This document shows, piece by piece, positions 20,641 through 30,378 of a DNA stretch of 64,000 bases. Numbering within the stretch: position 1 is the first letter of the stretch; each line of letters opens with the position of its first letter. Under the pieces are notes generated by a model that saw only the letters and a list, made by a program, of their open reading frames with translations, was not told where the DNA came from and did no database searches. The position numbers and the translations under genes are program-made. The DNA comes from Arthrobotrys musiformis (taxonomy: Eukaryota; Ascomycota; Orbiliomycetes; Orbiliales; Orbiliaceae), in NCBI GenBank assembly GCA_036971715.1, contig JAVHJL010000002.1:3256501-3320500 (forward strand), read 5' to 3'.

Positions 20641-21899
20641 ATGAAGGTTTCTGTGATCCTATCAGCTCTTACAGCTGGAACCGCAATCCTTGCGGCGCCA
20701 GTAGAGGTGCCCTCGGAGGGAGTCGTAGTCGGTGTGCCCATTGAAATCAAATCATCATCGTTCCAATTCACAGAGGCCGATGTGCGCGAGATGGAGAAAA
20801 GATCTGCCCCCCCTGGGAATTATTATCAACAACCATACAACCCCGTCAGTTACAGACCACCAGCAGACACTTCCAGCTTCATTCCTGAATCCCAGTATCG
20901 AGACACGATGCTTAAGGTTCACAACAACTGTCGTGAGGCACATGGTGTTCCTGCGCTGAAGTGGTCCCAAGATATGGTCAACTATGCTCAAACCAATACC
21001 CCCACATGCGCTTTCATGCACACCCAGACCCTTGGAAGGGACGGAATTGGTGAAAACATTCTCTACGGCCCTGGAAGCCCCGAGAGTATGGTTCAGACCA
21101 TGTGGTACGAAAATGAACTTAAGCTTTATAACTTCGGACGCCAAGGTTTCGCAATGTCCACGGGCCATATGACTCAAATGGTGTGGAAGGCTACAACTGA
21201 AGTCGGTTGTGCGGTTAAGAGATGCCCTCAAGGCACTTATGTCAAGTGCAACTACCGCCGCCCAGTAAGTATTCTTTTATGAAATACCCACGCAGAGGAA
21301 ATATAAATACAGATCGACTAACAGTACTATAGGGTAATGTCTCGGGTCAATTTGAAGGCAATGTCCCTACACCTAGGAGCGCCGTGAAGAATGTTCCCTC
21401 CACACCCAACTATGGAACACCGACTGCCCCGAAGAACAACTATAATGCTCCAGCTCCTAAGAACACACCAGCTCCTAAGCCCAAGAACACCCCAGCTCCT
21501 AAGCCCAAGAACACCCCAGCCCCTAAGAGCACACCAGCCCCCAAGAATACCTACAACGCTGCTCCAAAGAACAATACTCCGGCCCCAAAGAACAATGGAT
21601 ACTACCAGCAAAACAACAACGGTTACTACCAATCCAATAACAACGGATACTACCAGTCAAATAACAACAACGGATACTACCGCCCACAAAACAACGGTGG
21701 ATACTACAACGGTGGATCCACACCAAAGTCGAACAATGGCAATGCTCAAAACCGACAGCCTACTACCTATACATACACTTACACCTACCGCCGACCAAGC
21801 AACCAGAATAACCAGAGGCCTAAGACCAATAACAACAATGCCAATGGCTACTACAGCTCTCAAAACAAGCCCCAATACTCTGGTTCGTACTACGCTTAG
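20641..21899 (+). CDS. Secreted CAP/PR-1-like protein with Pro/Lys and Asn/Tyr repeat tail
   Basis: Two exons, 20641-21264 and 21333-21899 (intron 21265-21332, GTAAGT donor), give about 396 aa. Signal peptide is residues 1-19 (MKVSVILSALTAGTAILAA), then a propeptide ending near EKR at 52-54. The CAP domain follows: HNNCREAHGVPALKWS, then GENILYG, then TGHMTQMVWKATTEVGCAV and VKCNYRRP, the usual CAP signatures. CAP proteins are secreted; fungal members bind sterols or lipids and some aid virulence or stress tolerance. After the domain is a low-complexity tail: NTPAPKPK units, then NNGYYQ units, then a Thr/Tyr-rich end. It is an unusually long tail for a PR-1-like protein. The intron lies at the domain-tail boundary. 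Confidence 0.9.
21436..21715. repeat. Coding repeats of the CAP protein tail
   Basis: Two blocks: CCAGCTCCTAAG-type units (PAPK) from about 21450 to 21595, and AACAACGGATACTAC-type units (NNGYY) from about 21592 to 21710. Long overlapping frames on both strands here are by-products of the repeat composition. Confidence 0.7.
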
Positions 21900-22300
21900 G
21901 AACCTGAGGTTGTTTGCATGATTGTGCTTGTTACACATATTTCATAAAATTTCCTATGTACAATTAGACTTTTAAAATACAGACTTTCCTTATTATAACC
22001 ATTTCCATGAAGCGTAATTTTCTCGTAGACCAGGGCGGAACCGTAAGCATAAAAGTAATAATATTCAGTCCGTAGAACGATGGCTAGCCATGTCATCAGG
22101 TGTTGGAGTTTGTGTGTTGGCTTCCAGCCTCCCATATGTATCCAATCGAATCGCAGGATATCCTCAATCCGCGCTGGATTTGCTAGGTGGTAATAGAATG
22201 AAGATGACCATTCAACTGATCAAGGTACTTGACTACTAGCCCCGGTCTTTGGGGATCTTGACAGAGAGTATCAAGTTAGCCCCCACATGCACAATTAATT
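21900..22300. other. Short spacer
   Basis: Likely holds the 3' end of the CAP transcript. I see no gene. Confidence 0.3.
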
Positions 22301-22525
22301 CTACGAGTAGAAACCCGGGATATGTCGCCGGAGTACCCTCGATAGCCACATCCGCACGGCAAACACGATGGCCCTGTCTTGCTCGAAGGGGTGTTTGGCT
22401 CTTCCAACTTTTATGATCTGTCGTTCGAGAGTAAGGACCCTGTCAAGGACCAGGGAGAGATCTCTTGCGTCCTCAATGTGATCGAGATAAGGGAAAAAGG
22501 CCCTTGAGGTGGATTTGCAGGGCAT
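22301..22525 (-). CDS. MPC small-protein family member, 74 aa
   Basis: Opens Met-Pro-Cys-Lys (ATG CCC TGC AAA at 22525). It is the only member with a pyrimidine at -3. VLDRVLTLERQIIKV at 26-40 aligns in position and character with WDRITRIKRQLIL of the 15687 ORF. A second basic helix (AIVFAVRMWLSRVLRRH) spans 52-68. Function unknown. Confidence 0.5.
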   Translation of the reverse strand: MPCKSTSRAFFPYLDHIEDARDLSLVLDRVLTLERQIIKVGRAKHPFEQDRAIVFAVRMWLSRVLRRHIPGFYS

Positions 22526-22838
22526 TTAGGGGATATATTTGCAGGTTTGACGGGCGGTTTGGGGGTTGCTTGATGTCAGATAGTTTGTGGACTCGGGGAA
22601 GTACTGCTTTGAGACTGTGATTATGTGATTTGGCATTACCAGCCCATTCGACCAAAGCGCAATATTAATGCAACGTGCACTCCGCGAGTTTATCGATAGA
22701 CACCAAGTTCCCAAACGCAAGTGTCTCCCAGATTTAGTTCCAATTTGGTCTCGTTTCCAGACGTCACTCCAATCCTAGGATCCTTAGGAATGGAAGTGGC
22801 TGGAAGATACAGATATCAAAGCTAAGTGGTCTGAACCA

Positions 22839-23048
22839 CTACTCCGGGAGCCTTTCCCCGTCTGTCGATTCCGCGACTGAGCCTCCGTCTCGATCAAGCT
22901 CCGAATTCTGGGAGAATGGCAAGCGACTTAGAACAGCCGCTCTCAACCTATCTAGTCGCTCCGGCGTGAGGCCATATTCAAACAATATTTGGGTGTTTGG
23001 GACCGGCGAATTCGCTGTTGGGATATGGTATATTCCTTTACACGGCAT
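22839..23048 (-). CDS. MPC small-protein family member, 69 aa
   Basis: Opens Met-Pro-Cys-Lys using ATG CCG TGT AAA at 23048 (A at -3); it is the only family member with TGT for the Cys. RLDRLRAAVLSRL at 31-43 fits the shared Arg-Leu-Arg-x-Ala motif. The last 25 residues are acidic and Ser-rich. It lies 313 bp upstream, in its own direction, of the ORF at 22301-22525. Confidence 0.5.
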   Translation of the reverse strand: MPCKGIYHIPTANSPVPNTQILFEYGLTPERLDRLRAAVLSRLPFSQNSELDRDGGSVAESTDGERLPE

Positions 23049-23917
23049 CTTTCCGGTGCAGCGTCAATGATATTCGAGTATGCCCTTCGTGTCGACGTCT
23101 CTAAAGGGTATTTGATTTTGGAGGAGAGAAGTTGGCCGTTAGGCAATTGAGGTTTGAGACTTTCTGCAAAGAGAAGCTGGATCCGGCACCAGCTTACAAA
23201 CCAAATGTTGCAATTGGCACCGTATCCTGGCTTCCCCGCACTGTTTCGTCGGGGATAACCGAGTACCTTAACCTAAGCAGTTGCCCTATTCGGCCGATTG
23301 ATAGCTTGTGCGACATTGCGCTCCGTCGACGTCACCCGTGCTAGCGTCGAAGAAACCTAACCTTTAAGAACTGGGTCGGAATCTAGAAGCTGTATGCACA
23401 TGCGCGGGCTTTTTTGCTTTTTAATTGAATCAATCCCAGTACGGATTATTAAGCTGGCGCTTTCATTCGGGTTATACATGCTGCTTTCGCCCTCATCATG
23501 AGTCGTAGACTCAATCGGCCGAATTAAAGCGCCACTCATCTGCGCATGTGCAATGACCACATCATTCATCTTATGTAATTGACTTAATTTCTATAAAACC
23601 GGTGGGTGCTCGGTGCTAGTTATGGGGTAATAAGAAACTTAACGTATAACGTTAACGTTATATCTAGTCCGACTACCCATGCACTGGCGTCGGGATTATT
23701 GATCATTTTTGGTCTCGAACACCTTCCGGAAGTTTATTCTATATTCGGCATTTATATTGATCATGATCAATTGAAATTATCTTGTTGTATTACACATCAT
23801 GAGCTGCAACTGCTGTTGTATTTTGATGATATAAACTGCCAAAAAACCTCGGGGGTAATTTCATCCTAATCGCTTCTTTAACCATCACTTTTATTTACTG
23901 AAAGCAAAGCTGGGAAA
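23049..23917. other. Spacer with questin-oxidase promoter
   Basis: No supported gene. It holds an 18-bp perfect palindrome at 23645-23662. Confidence 0.4.
23645..23662. promoter_or_regulatory. 18-bp perfect palindrome upstream of questin-oxidase-like gene
   Basis: TATAACGTTAACGTTATA is perfectly self-complementary and lies 255 bp upstream of the ATG at 23918. It could be a site for a dimeric regulator, but no named factor is recognised and AT-rich palindromes can arise by chance. Confidence 0.25.
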
Positions 23918-25273
23918 ATGGCATCTCCGTCGAAGATCGTACTGGCCGGCCCGCCAGATTCTGGAGCCACTCTTCGAAAACCGACCGAAGAAAGCACAAG
24001 GAAAGCGAGCGATCTGTTACAGCAAAACCACGACAACTTCCATATCTTCTTCGACTTCGAAGATCGCCTGCATAACCATGTCGCTCACCACCTACTTTCA
24101 ATTTATGCACTGGGGGCCACGCCAGAAGAACTCCAGTTCGCCTACGACACCAACTCTAAAAGCCAGCTCCCCATCGGGGACAAAAAAACTCCCGTCCTTC
24201 AAGATATTTCTAATTCCGACGACTGGGAGAAGTACTTGGCCGTTGCTGAGAATTATGCGACTTTCCTCCAGTATTTTCAAAATTCCATCGGGGAGATTGG
24301 ATGGCAGGAGACAATCAAGAAGCATATTTTCTCTGAAAAGGCGGTGAAGGATGGTATGCCCGAGCGTCTTGTCGCCGGGTTTTTACACCCTTGGATCCAT
24401 CTCGGTTATGGGATCGAATTCGAGCAGCCAGCGATTATCGCTGAAGGACTTGCACAGACGGCAGTGCATGACGACTGGCCGGGTAGATACTTGAAAGCTT
24501 GTATGGCGGCAGCAACCGCAGCATCATCCAAAAACAAGGAATACGGAAACGGAGTAACAGTAACATCGCTCTTCAACAAGGCACACGGCTCCGAGAAACT
24601 CAGGAAGTCTACAAAATGGTCAGACCCGCAGAAGAATAAAGCCGTCTATGCCAATGCTTTTGAGGAAATGGTCGCACTTGCATCAGAATGGTATATAGCA
24701 CCAACAGCTAGCGATGATGCCATCGCTAGAGCGGCAGCAGAGTTAACATCAGCCGCGGCATTTATTTGCTCTGCAACCCCCCGATTAGACAAAAAGGTCA
24801 AATTCGACTTCTTCCTCATGCACACTGTCACCAGTAGCGTATTTTTGGGCGTTTGGGTCCGACAAAAGTGGCTCGGTAATGCGGAAAAATCCGTCTTGAT
24901 AAACTATTTTTCCTGGATGGTGGTCAACATGTATGTTTCGAGGGGCTGTGCGGATATCAACTTCGATCAGGTGAAAAGCTACAGGCCAAAGGAGAAGAAC
25001 AACCAATGGGAAGATATTGCGGCGAGAGTTACTCGTTTGAAGGATGACGGACATGTGAGTAAGACGGTCCGGGCTTTAGCAAATGCCGAAAGGGTATCGC
25101 AAAGCTATACTAGTACCGAAGGATTCGAAGTCGGAACGGGCGAGTATTTGAAAATTGCGGAGATGGCGGTTGACGCGGCGGAAGACCTAAAAGAAGGTAA
25201 TGGGGACGAGCCTCTTTGGGTCCGGAGTGCTGGACACCCTGAAGCATGGGCCAAGGTCGGTCCCAGGATCTAG
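23918..25273 (+). CDS. Questin-oxidase-like protein (AflY/MdpL type)
   Basis: Single-exon gene of 451 aa without a signal peptide. It has the hallmarks of the questin oxidase-like family (Baeyer-Villiger-type enzymes such as GedK, MdpL and AflY): HDNFHIFFDFEDRLHNHVAHHLLSIYALGA-type His-rich start (key residues His38, His42, His52, His54, His57, His58), then a Gly/Ile segment HPWIHLGYGIEF, and Trp/His/Asp-rich motifs later. Named members cleave a ring of anthraquinones or xanthones in polyketide pathways. The substrate here cannot be told, because there is no polyketide synthase in view; many genomes carry orphan copies. The start has a purine at -3 (AAAATGG). Confidence 0.85.
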   Translation: MASPSKIVLAGPPDSGATLRKPTEESTRKASDLLQQNHDNFHIFFDFEDRLHNHVAHHLLSIYALGATPEELQFAYDTNSKSQLPIGDKKTPVLQDISNSDDWEKYLAVAENYATFLQYFQNSIGEIGWQETIKKHIFSEKAVKDGMPERLVAGFLHPWIHLGYGIEFEQPAIIAEGLAQTAVHDDWPGRYLKACMAAATAASSKNKEYGNGVTVTSLFNKAHGSEKLRKSTKWSDPQKNKAVYANAFEEMVALASEWYIAPTASDDAIARAAAELTSAAAFICSATPRLDKKVKFDFFLMHTVTSSVFLGVWVRQKWLGNAEKSVLINYFSWMVVNMYVSRGCADINFDQVKSYRPKEKNNQWEDIAARVTRLKDDGHVSKTVRALANAERVSQSYTSTEGFEVGTGEYLKIAEMAVDAAEDLKEGNGDEPLWVRSAGHPEAWAKVGPRI

Positions 25274-27135
25274 TCTACGATGCAGCGCAGCCGCAATTAG
25301 AGTATATTGGAGGCGAAGGAATAAGAATGGTGTCGTTTCATGAAGAGTTGTGGGACCCAGAATTCGGAACAAAACCTCGAAGTTGACGCTAGCTCTTTGA
25401 ATAACCTTCTTACACTAATCAAGTTGCATGACCCAGAATTAAACAACTAATAATGAGTATGCTTTCTTCTATTGGGCCTTACTAGTTTCACCCGTGAGAT
25501 TGTGAGCTTCGTATATAAAAACTAATTGGTCCTTTCGTCGTTGTATCGGATGACCATGTGGTACGTGAAAAGTTGTAGAATTCACTGATCCTGCCAAAAT
25601 AGGGCAAAGTTTGGAAGAGGTTTGCGTGGGGAGGTAATACAACGTTGGAGGCAATGCTCCATGGATGAGACCGCAGCGGCTTGCTACCATGGTACCAGGG
25701 GTTAACAAATAGCCCGAATCTCGCGGACCATTAACATGCATGCAATATATCTTCTTCGTGATAGTGGATTGCCGGCGATCACATCTGTCATGGATGTGGG
25801 ATTATCAAGGCTTCTTGAGGGGCATTTAAATTAGTATTTGCGCCGACGTTTCCAATTCCTGCTAGGACTTGGCTCAGCATATGCGACTAGCCAAATGGAT
25901 ATATATACTTTCAAGCCAATTTTGTAGAAAACTTGGGGAGAGAATTGAACACTGAGATAGATACTATATTCTGGCTACAGGTCGATCCAAGTGTTCTCTG
26001 TTCTCGTCATATAGAACAAACTCGGAATGTGGCACAAAGCGCGCCCACATTTGCTTGACCACGGCCAGGAGCCCCACCACCAACCGAATTTTAGGCTTGG
26101 TTCTGACACGGCCACCCGCCCCAACCCTGCAAGGAGGCGGGCCAGCCACCATTCCGACCGCTCGATTGGACCTCATTGAATTTCGTTTTCCCTGACTTTG
26201 GATTTTGAAATGAGAGAAAAGGTCGGTTTGTGCGGGGATTGTTCCCTTACTCGCGTCGGAGTCCAGGGTGGTCATTACTATCTGAGAAAAGACACCGGCA
26301 GATAAATTGTGCAGCAACCCATGGTATATGTCCTCAAAACTGGTTGGAGTATATTAACAGAAGACTAGATTTCGAATGGTTGGCAATCCTGCGTAGTTAG
26401 AGAGGTTATCTGGTAGTAATCTCAACTTTGCAGTTTCATGAACCTGATGTTGCCCCGATTGGGAGGCAGAGACAGACGACGTTGTTCGTCAAATAACTGA
26501 AGTGGGGATCATGATCATACCGGTACAGCATCCGTGAAACCATTCAGTGGCAGCCTGGAAATCGCCAAACTACGATTATTCCGACAGGAAAAAGGGTTTT
26601 TATCCAGGTACCCAGGGTAGAAGTTATTAATATATTCACCTTCTGGTTGAATGGATCCGCGCATCTCTAACTCCTTTGTGCATCCAGCGGATCCCAATTT
26701 AAAATGTGGAGAAAGGGATATCTCCTAAGAATGTGCAGCAATATAATGTATAACCAACCTTGGGCAACACGGTCCAGACGTTGCAACATGTGGCCAGGTT
26801 CGTGATAAAATTATAAAACATATGCACAGAATCCACAACTGACTCCAATTTCCTGATCGCGAGGTAGTCCTTGGGGGGGATATATCAATATTTCCGATTT
26901 TAAGCTTATAATTTGGGCTGGGCCCGTCAGTTTCTTACTCCCTTGATTACCATTCAATTCCCACGTTCCCGAGTCGATCTATATAGAGGGCATTCTCTAA
27001 AAACGATTCCATAGCGGTGTTTATATATTCTCGTGGCTGCCCCGATAGATCCAAAATTAATAGCATCCTGTCAATCACTCGTCTCTAAAACGTTTAAACT
27101 CACCTCTATCCATTAAAAATTATCCTCAATTTGAC
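25274..27135. other. Gene-poor spacer, 1.9 kb
   Basis: I see no supported gene. Minus-strand frames of 90 codons (25469-25741) and 117 codons (25964-26317) are open but have no recognised motif. The latter ends with a helical IRLVVGLLAVVKQMWARF stretch, which may hint at a decayed small gene. Confidence 0.35.
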
Positions 27136-27918
27136 ATGTTCTCCAAGAACATTCTCCTAGTCGTATCTACGACTCTTCTGGCCTTCTCGCGGGCATTACC
27201 AGCGGACAGCCCGACCCCGGCCCCGACCCCGCCGGAGCTCGAATCCAAATATGCAAAATTGAAAGCGGAGAACCCATTTCCTGCAAAGGAGCCATATATC
27301 CACTTTGGAGGCGTAAAGCCCCCCAGCTCGAACATCGAGGCCCGTGGGTTCTTCGATACGGTTTTATCTATCTTTGGTGTCCCAAAGAACGGAGTTCGCG
27401 AGGTCGAAGGGGTATCATGCAGTAATGATATTGAATGCAAGACCAATACCGCTGTCTTCGGCACCAAGTTGAAGGATTTCATCGAAGACCATCGAAATAA
27501 AGGTCTAGACTCGCCCCCGTTAGCCTACGACTCAGACGGCTGCTCCGTCCCCTCAGAAGTTGCAAAAGCCTTCGGTATCGATAAAGATTTCCCCTACGGA
27601 TACGAGTTCCTTGATTCATGCTATCGCCATGACTTCGGATATAGGAACTTTAAAAACCAGAACCGCTTTACTGAGGAAAACCGAGAGCGTCTAGACAACA
27701 GATTCCAAGAAGACTTGTTGGCTCAGTGTAAACTGCAGTTTCCACACGCGGATTTCCTCCATCCAAAGCAGATTCTGGATAGGATCTGGTGCAATTCTAT
27801 TGCAACCGTTTACTATAAATCCGTCAGAGCCTGCGGGTCAGGTAAATGCGATGCTGCTGAGATAAAGAAGTTGTTCAAAGAGAATGGTTTAAAGGAAAAC
27901 GAGGACGCCGCCTCCTGA
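27136..27918 (+). CDS. Secreted fungal phospholipase A2
   Basis: Single exon, 260 aa. Signal peptide is residues 1-20 (MFSKNILLVVSTTLLAFSRA), followed by a Pro-rich propeptide with Glu-Ala-Arg at 68-70. The catalytic domain fits the prokaryotic/fungal phospholipase A2 family: YDSDGCS (131-137) would bind calcium, and SCYRHDFGYRNF (161-172) carries the His165-Asp166 catalytic pair. It hydrolyses the sn-2 ester of phospholipids outside the cell. The domain has paired cysteines (95/101, 136, 162, 198 and later) consistent with disulphides. Related fungal enzymes are small secreted proteins induced in symbiosis or nutrient stress. The C-terminal tail is acidic/basic and extends beyond the usual domain. 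Confidence 0.88.
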   Translation: MFSKNILLVVSTTLLAFSRALPADSPTPAPTPPELESKYAKLKAENPFPAKEPYIHFGGVKPPSSNIEARGFFDTVLSIFGVPKNGVREVEGVSCSNDIECKTNTAVFGTKLKDFIEDHRNKGLDSPPLAYDSDGCSVPSEVAKAFGIDKDFPYGYEFLDSCYRHDFGYRNFKNQNRFTEENRERLDNRFQEDLLAQCKLQFPHADFLHPKQILDRIWCNSIATVYYKSVRACGSGKCDAAEIKKLFKENGLKENEDAAS

Positions 27919-29316
27919 GCGGCCCGCGCGGCGATGTTCTATCTAAATCTTGACCTTTTTTAACCTTTCATTTAATTATAACTCAATCGGCAAGTTTTCA
28001 ATACGGTCCTTAGGGCGGGGAGTTCTGGTATATTGTTTTCCTTTTTCCTATGCGGTTATTTCGTTTTATTGTATTTTTTGATGGTATACTGTATCTAGCT
28101 AGTTATCGTGTTCGGGGTTTGGTTTGCAGGTTAAAAAATATGCTAATATGCTGCTGTTTGAGCCACAAGGCCCGTTCTACTTACAAGTCCAAATGTTACC
28201 TTCTTAACCCCGCAGATATGTTTATAAATTGACCCGCGCCCGTCGGCGAACCACGAAACTCTATCGGCCCGATGATGCACGGTGAAGAGCTCAACCCCAA
28301 GATTAGTAACGTAAATGTAGTAGCGCCTTGAAGTTCATCGGCCTCATACCGGGGAGCCCCACAAAACCCCCAAAAATCATCCGACGGTGGCGTTGGGGCC
28401 GGGGCTTCGCGCTTCGGAAACGCAAAACTCGCTCAGAAAACGCACAACTCGCTCATATACTTCCAAGCAGATCATGTTGATAACGCCGACCACGGAGCGT
28501 TATCAGATTTGGTTAATTGAGGTGAAACTCTACTTTTTGTATGCCATTGATGAAGAAAAGAGGGGAAGAAAATCTTGGTTCTAGATTTTTATTCCAAATA
28601 AGGCCAGAAACGCACTGCACCAGGACGTTATTGGTTATTATAACTGTTGCATTTTGAGCGCGTTCGGTTTAGGCCGGAGATGACTAAAGCTTTCGGTTTC
28701 CTGGTCCGACCGGTCCTGATATTTTAGCAATTAGGGCCAGTCTGACCGGCGATGAACTTCGGGGAAGGGTTCTGGACCGCGCGTATAGGAGCCTTGTAGA
28801 AGTATGGGGTTTCTATATATAAGCACTCGGTGAATCCCAGTGTATGTTCATGATTATACATATCTCATTTCAGACGTCAAGCGACCGATACTTGCATTGC
28901 TTACCAATATCGATCGTTTCGTATCTGCACATGTATAGGCTGCATGCGCATCGATCTATTAGACAGGGTATCCGCGGCATTGGTACTATTCGTTGTATGT
29001 TCCAGACATCCCATGCGGCAAGTCGACGCTACCCCAGTTAAGCTTCCTCAGCAGAAGAGCAGCTGAACGGCTGGGCCGTTCGAGCGGGCGTAGCTATCTA
29101 GGTTAGTTCAGAAAAGAGTATTTATACCGTTGATTCTGACCTACGAAATCCGGGGAAATCACCACTTCAGATATCAAAACACTACGCAAGGACCCATCCT
29201 ACAACGAAGCTATTTTCTATTCTCTGTCCCTCAAACCGTTCCATCTTCTCAAGCGCAGCTATAGCTACCAAACATTAACCAATATCCCAGCAAATTACAA
29301 TAACATCAACTGCACA
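27919..29316. other. Spacer, 1.4 kb
   Basis: No supported gene. A GTATTTATACC element at about 29118 could serve the methyltransferase promoter. Confidence 0.35.
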
Positions 29317-30135
29317 ATGTCTGAACCAAATCACCCTCTCGCTAATCGATTCGCTGCTGCTGATGTCTACGAACGTCTCACTGGTGGCTGGCCTGCTCGT
29401 GTGGCCAAGAACCTTGTTGCCAACCTTCCCGCTCCAATTACCCCGGAATCTGTTATTTTTGACAACTGCTGCGGGTCCGGTGCAATTTCCACAGCTATAA
29501 TCAATTCTACTCAACCGAAGGGGTTTACTCCCAAGATCAATGCCACTGACCTCTCACCGGGCATGATCGAGCACGTCTCGAAAATCTTCAGAGACTACCC
29601 AGAGATTCAGACTAAAGTCATGGATGCCCAAAAACTCGAGTTCCCTGACAATACATTCTCCCACATTGTCTGTGCTTTCGGTGTCTTCTTCTGCCCCGAC
29701 TATGAAGGTGGGTACCGTGAGATGTACCGTGTCGCAGCTCCAGGGTCAGTTACTGTTGTGACTTCCTGGAAGGTCGTTGGGTGGGTACCACTCGCCAATT
29801 ACGTTATCAAGAAGGTCAGACCGGAACAGGAAGAGTGGACTTTCCCGGCCGCTCCTGGGTTCAAAGAAAATGAATGGGTGAAGGAAAGGATGGAGAACGC
29901 TGGGTGGAAGGATGTGGATGTTAGGGAAATTGAGGATTATACTTATACTACCCCGGATACTTGGGACGCCTTGTTGTCTATAGTGAAAGATGCATTTCAG
30001 GGATGGAGCGACGAAGAGAAGGCAAGATGGGGCCCTCTTTTCGCGGAAGCTGCTGAGGTTTATGGGATTCCAAAGACTGAGGGGGGTGGCTGGAAGCTCA
30101 AAATGGTCGCTCTGGCTGCGACAGGGAGAAAGTAA
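29317..30135 (+). CDS. Class I SAM-dependent methyltransferase
   Basis: Single exon, 272 aa, probably cytosolic. The SAM-binding motif I is VIFDNCCGSGAIS (46-58). An acidic residue after strand 2 is in NATDLSPGMI, motif II-like DAQKLEFPDNTFSHIVCAFG follows, and REMYRVAAPG is the usual post-I segment of the UbiE/Methyltransf_11 group. The C-terminal part (DTWDALLSIVKDAFQGWS) suggests a lid. Fungal proteins of this type methylate small molecules, often metabolites. The substrate cannot be inferred here. Neighbours (secreted phospholipase, subtilase) do not suggest a pathway. Confidence 0.88.
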   Translation: MSEPNHPLANRFAAADVYERLTGGWPARVAKNLVANLPAPITPESVIFDNCCGSGAISTAIINSTQPKGFTPKINATDLSPGMIEHVSKIFRDYPEIQTKVMDAQKLEFPDNTFSHIVCAFGVFFCPDYEGGYREMYRVAAPGSVTVVTSWKVVGWVPLANYVIKKVRPEQEEWTFPAAPGFKENEWVKERMENAGWKDVDVREIEDYTYTTPDTWDALLSIVKDAFQGWSDEEKARWGPLFAEAAEVYGIPKTEGGGWKLKMVALAATGRK

Positions 30136-30378
30136 GGTGTGACAAGATTTTAACGTTACACTGACTGATAAGATTGGCCCAACGAACCCATATGTTTATA
30201 GTTGCTCCAATTTTGGAAATAAATATCTAAATTTAGCTAGATACAATCGATGCAATCAATACCTCGGATTTAATTTGCTAGTATGGTTCTAACCGTATAC
30301 AACATCATCCATAGGGTCACCATCCTCGTATAATGGATCGCTATCTTCATCCATTGGGTCCCTGTCTTCAGCTACTGG

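Noticed and set aside
21391..21921. Alternative frames over the CAP tail, both strands
   Set aside because: Low-complexity repeats open several frames at once; only the frame continuing the CAP domain after splicing is supported.
7187..30135. A secondary-metabolite cluster from cupin, questin-oxidase-like and methyltransferase genes
   Set aside because: No polyketide or peptide synthase, transporter or regulator is near, the genes are 5-16 kb apart, and unrelated secreted-protein genes lie between.
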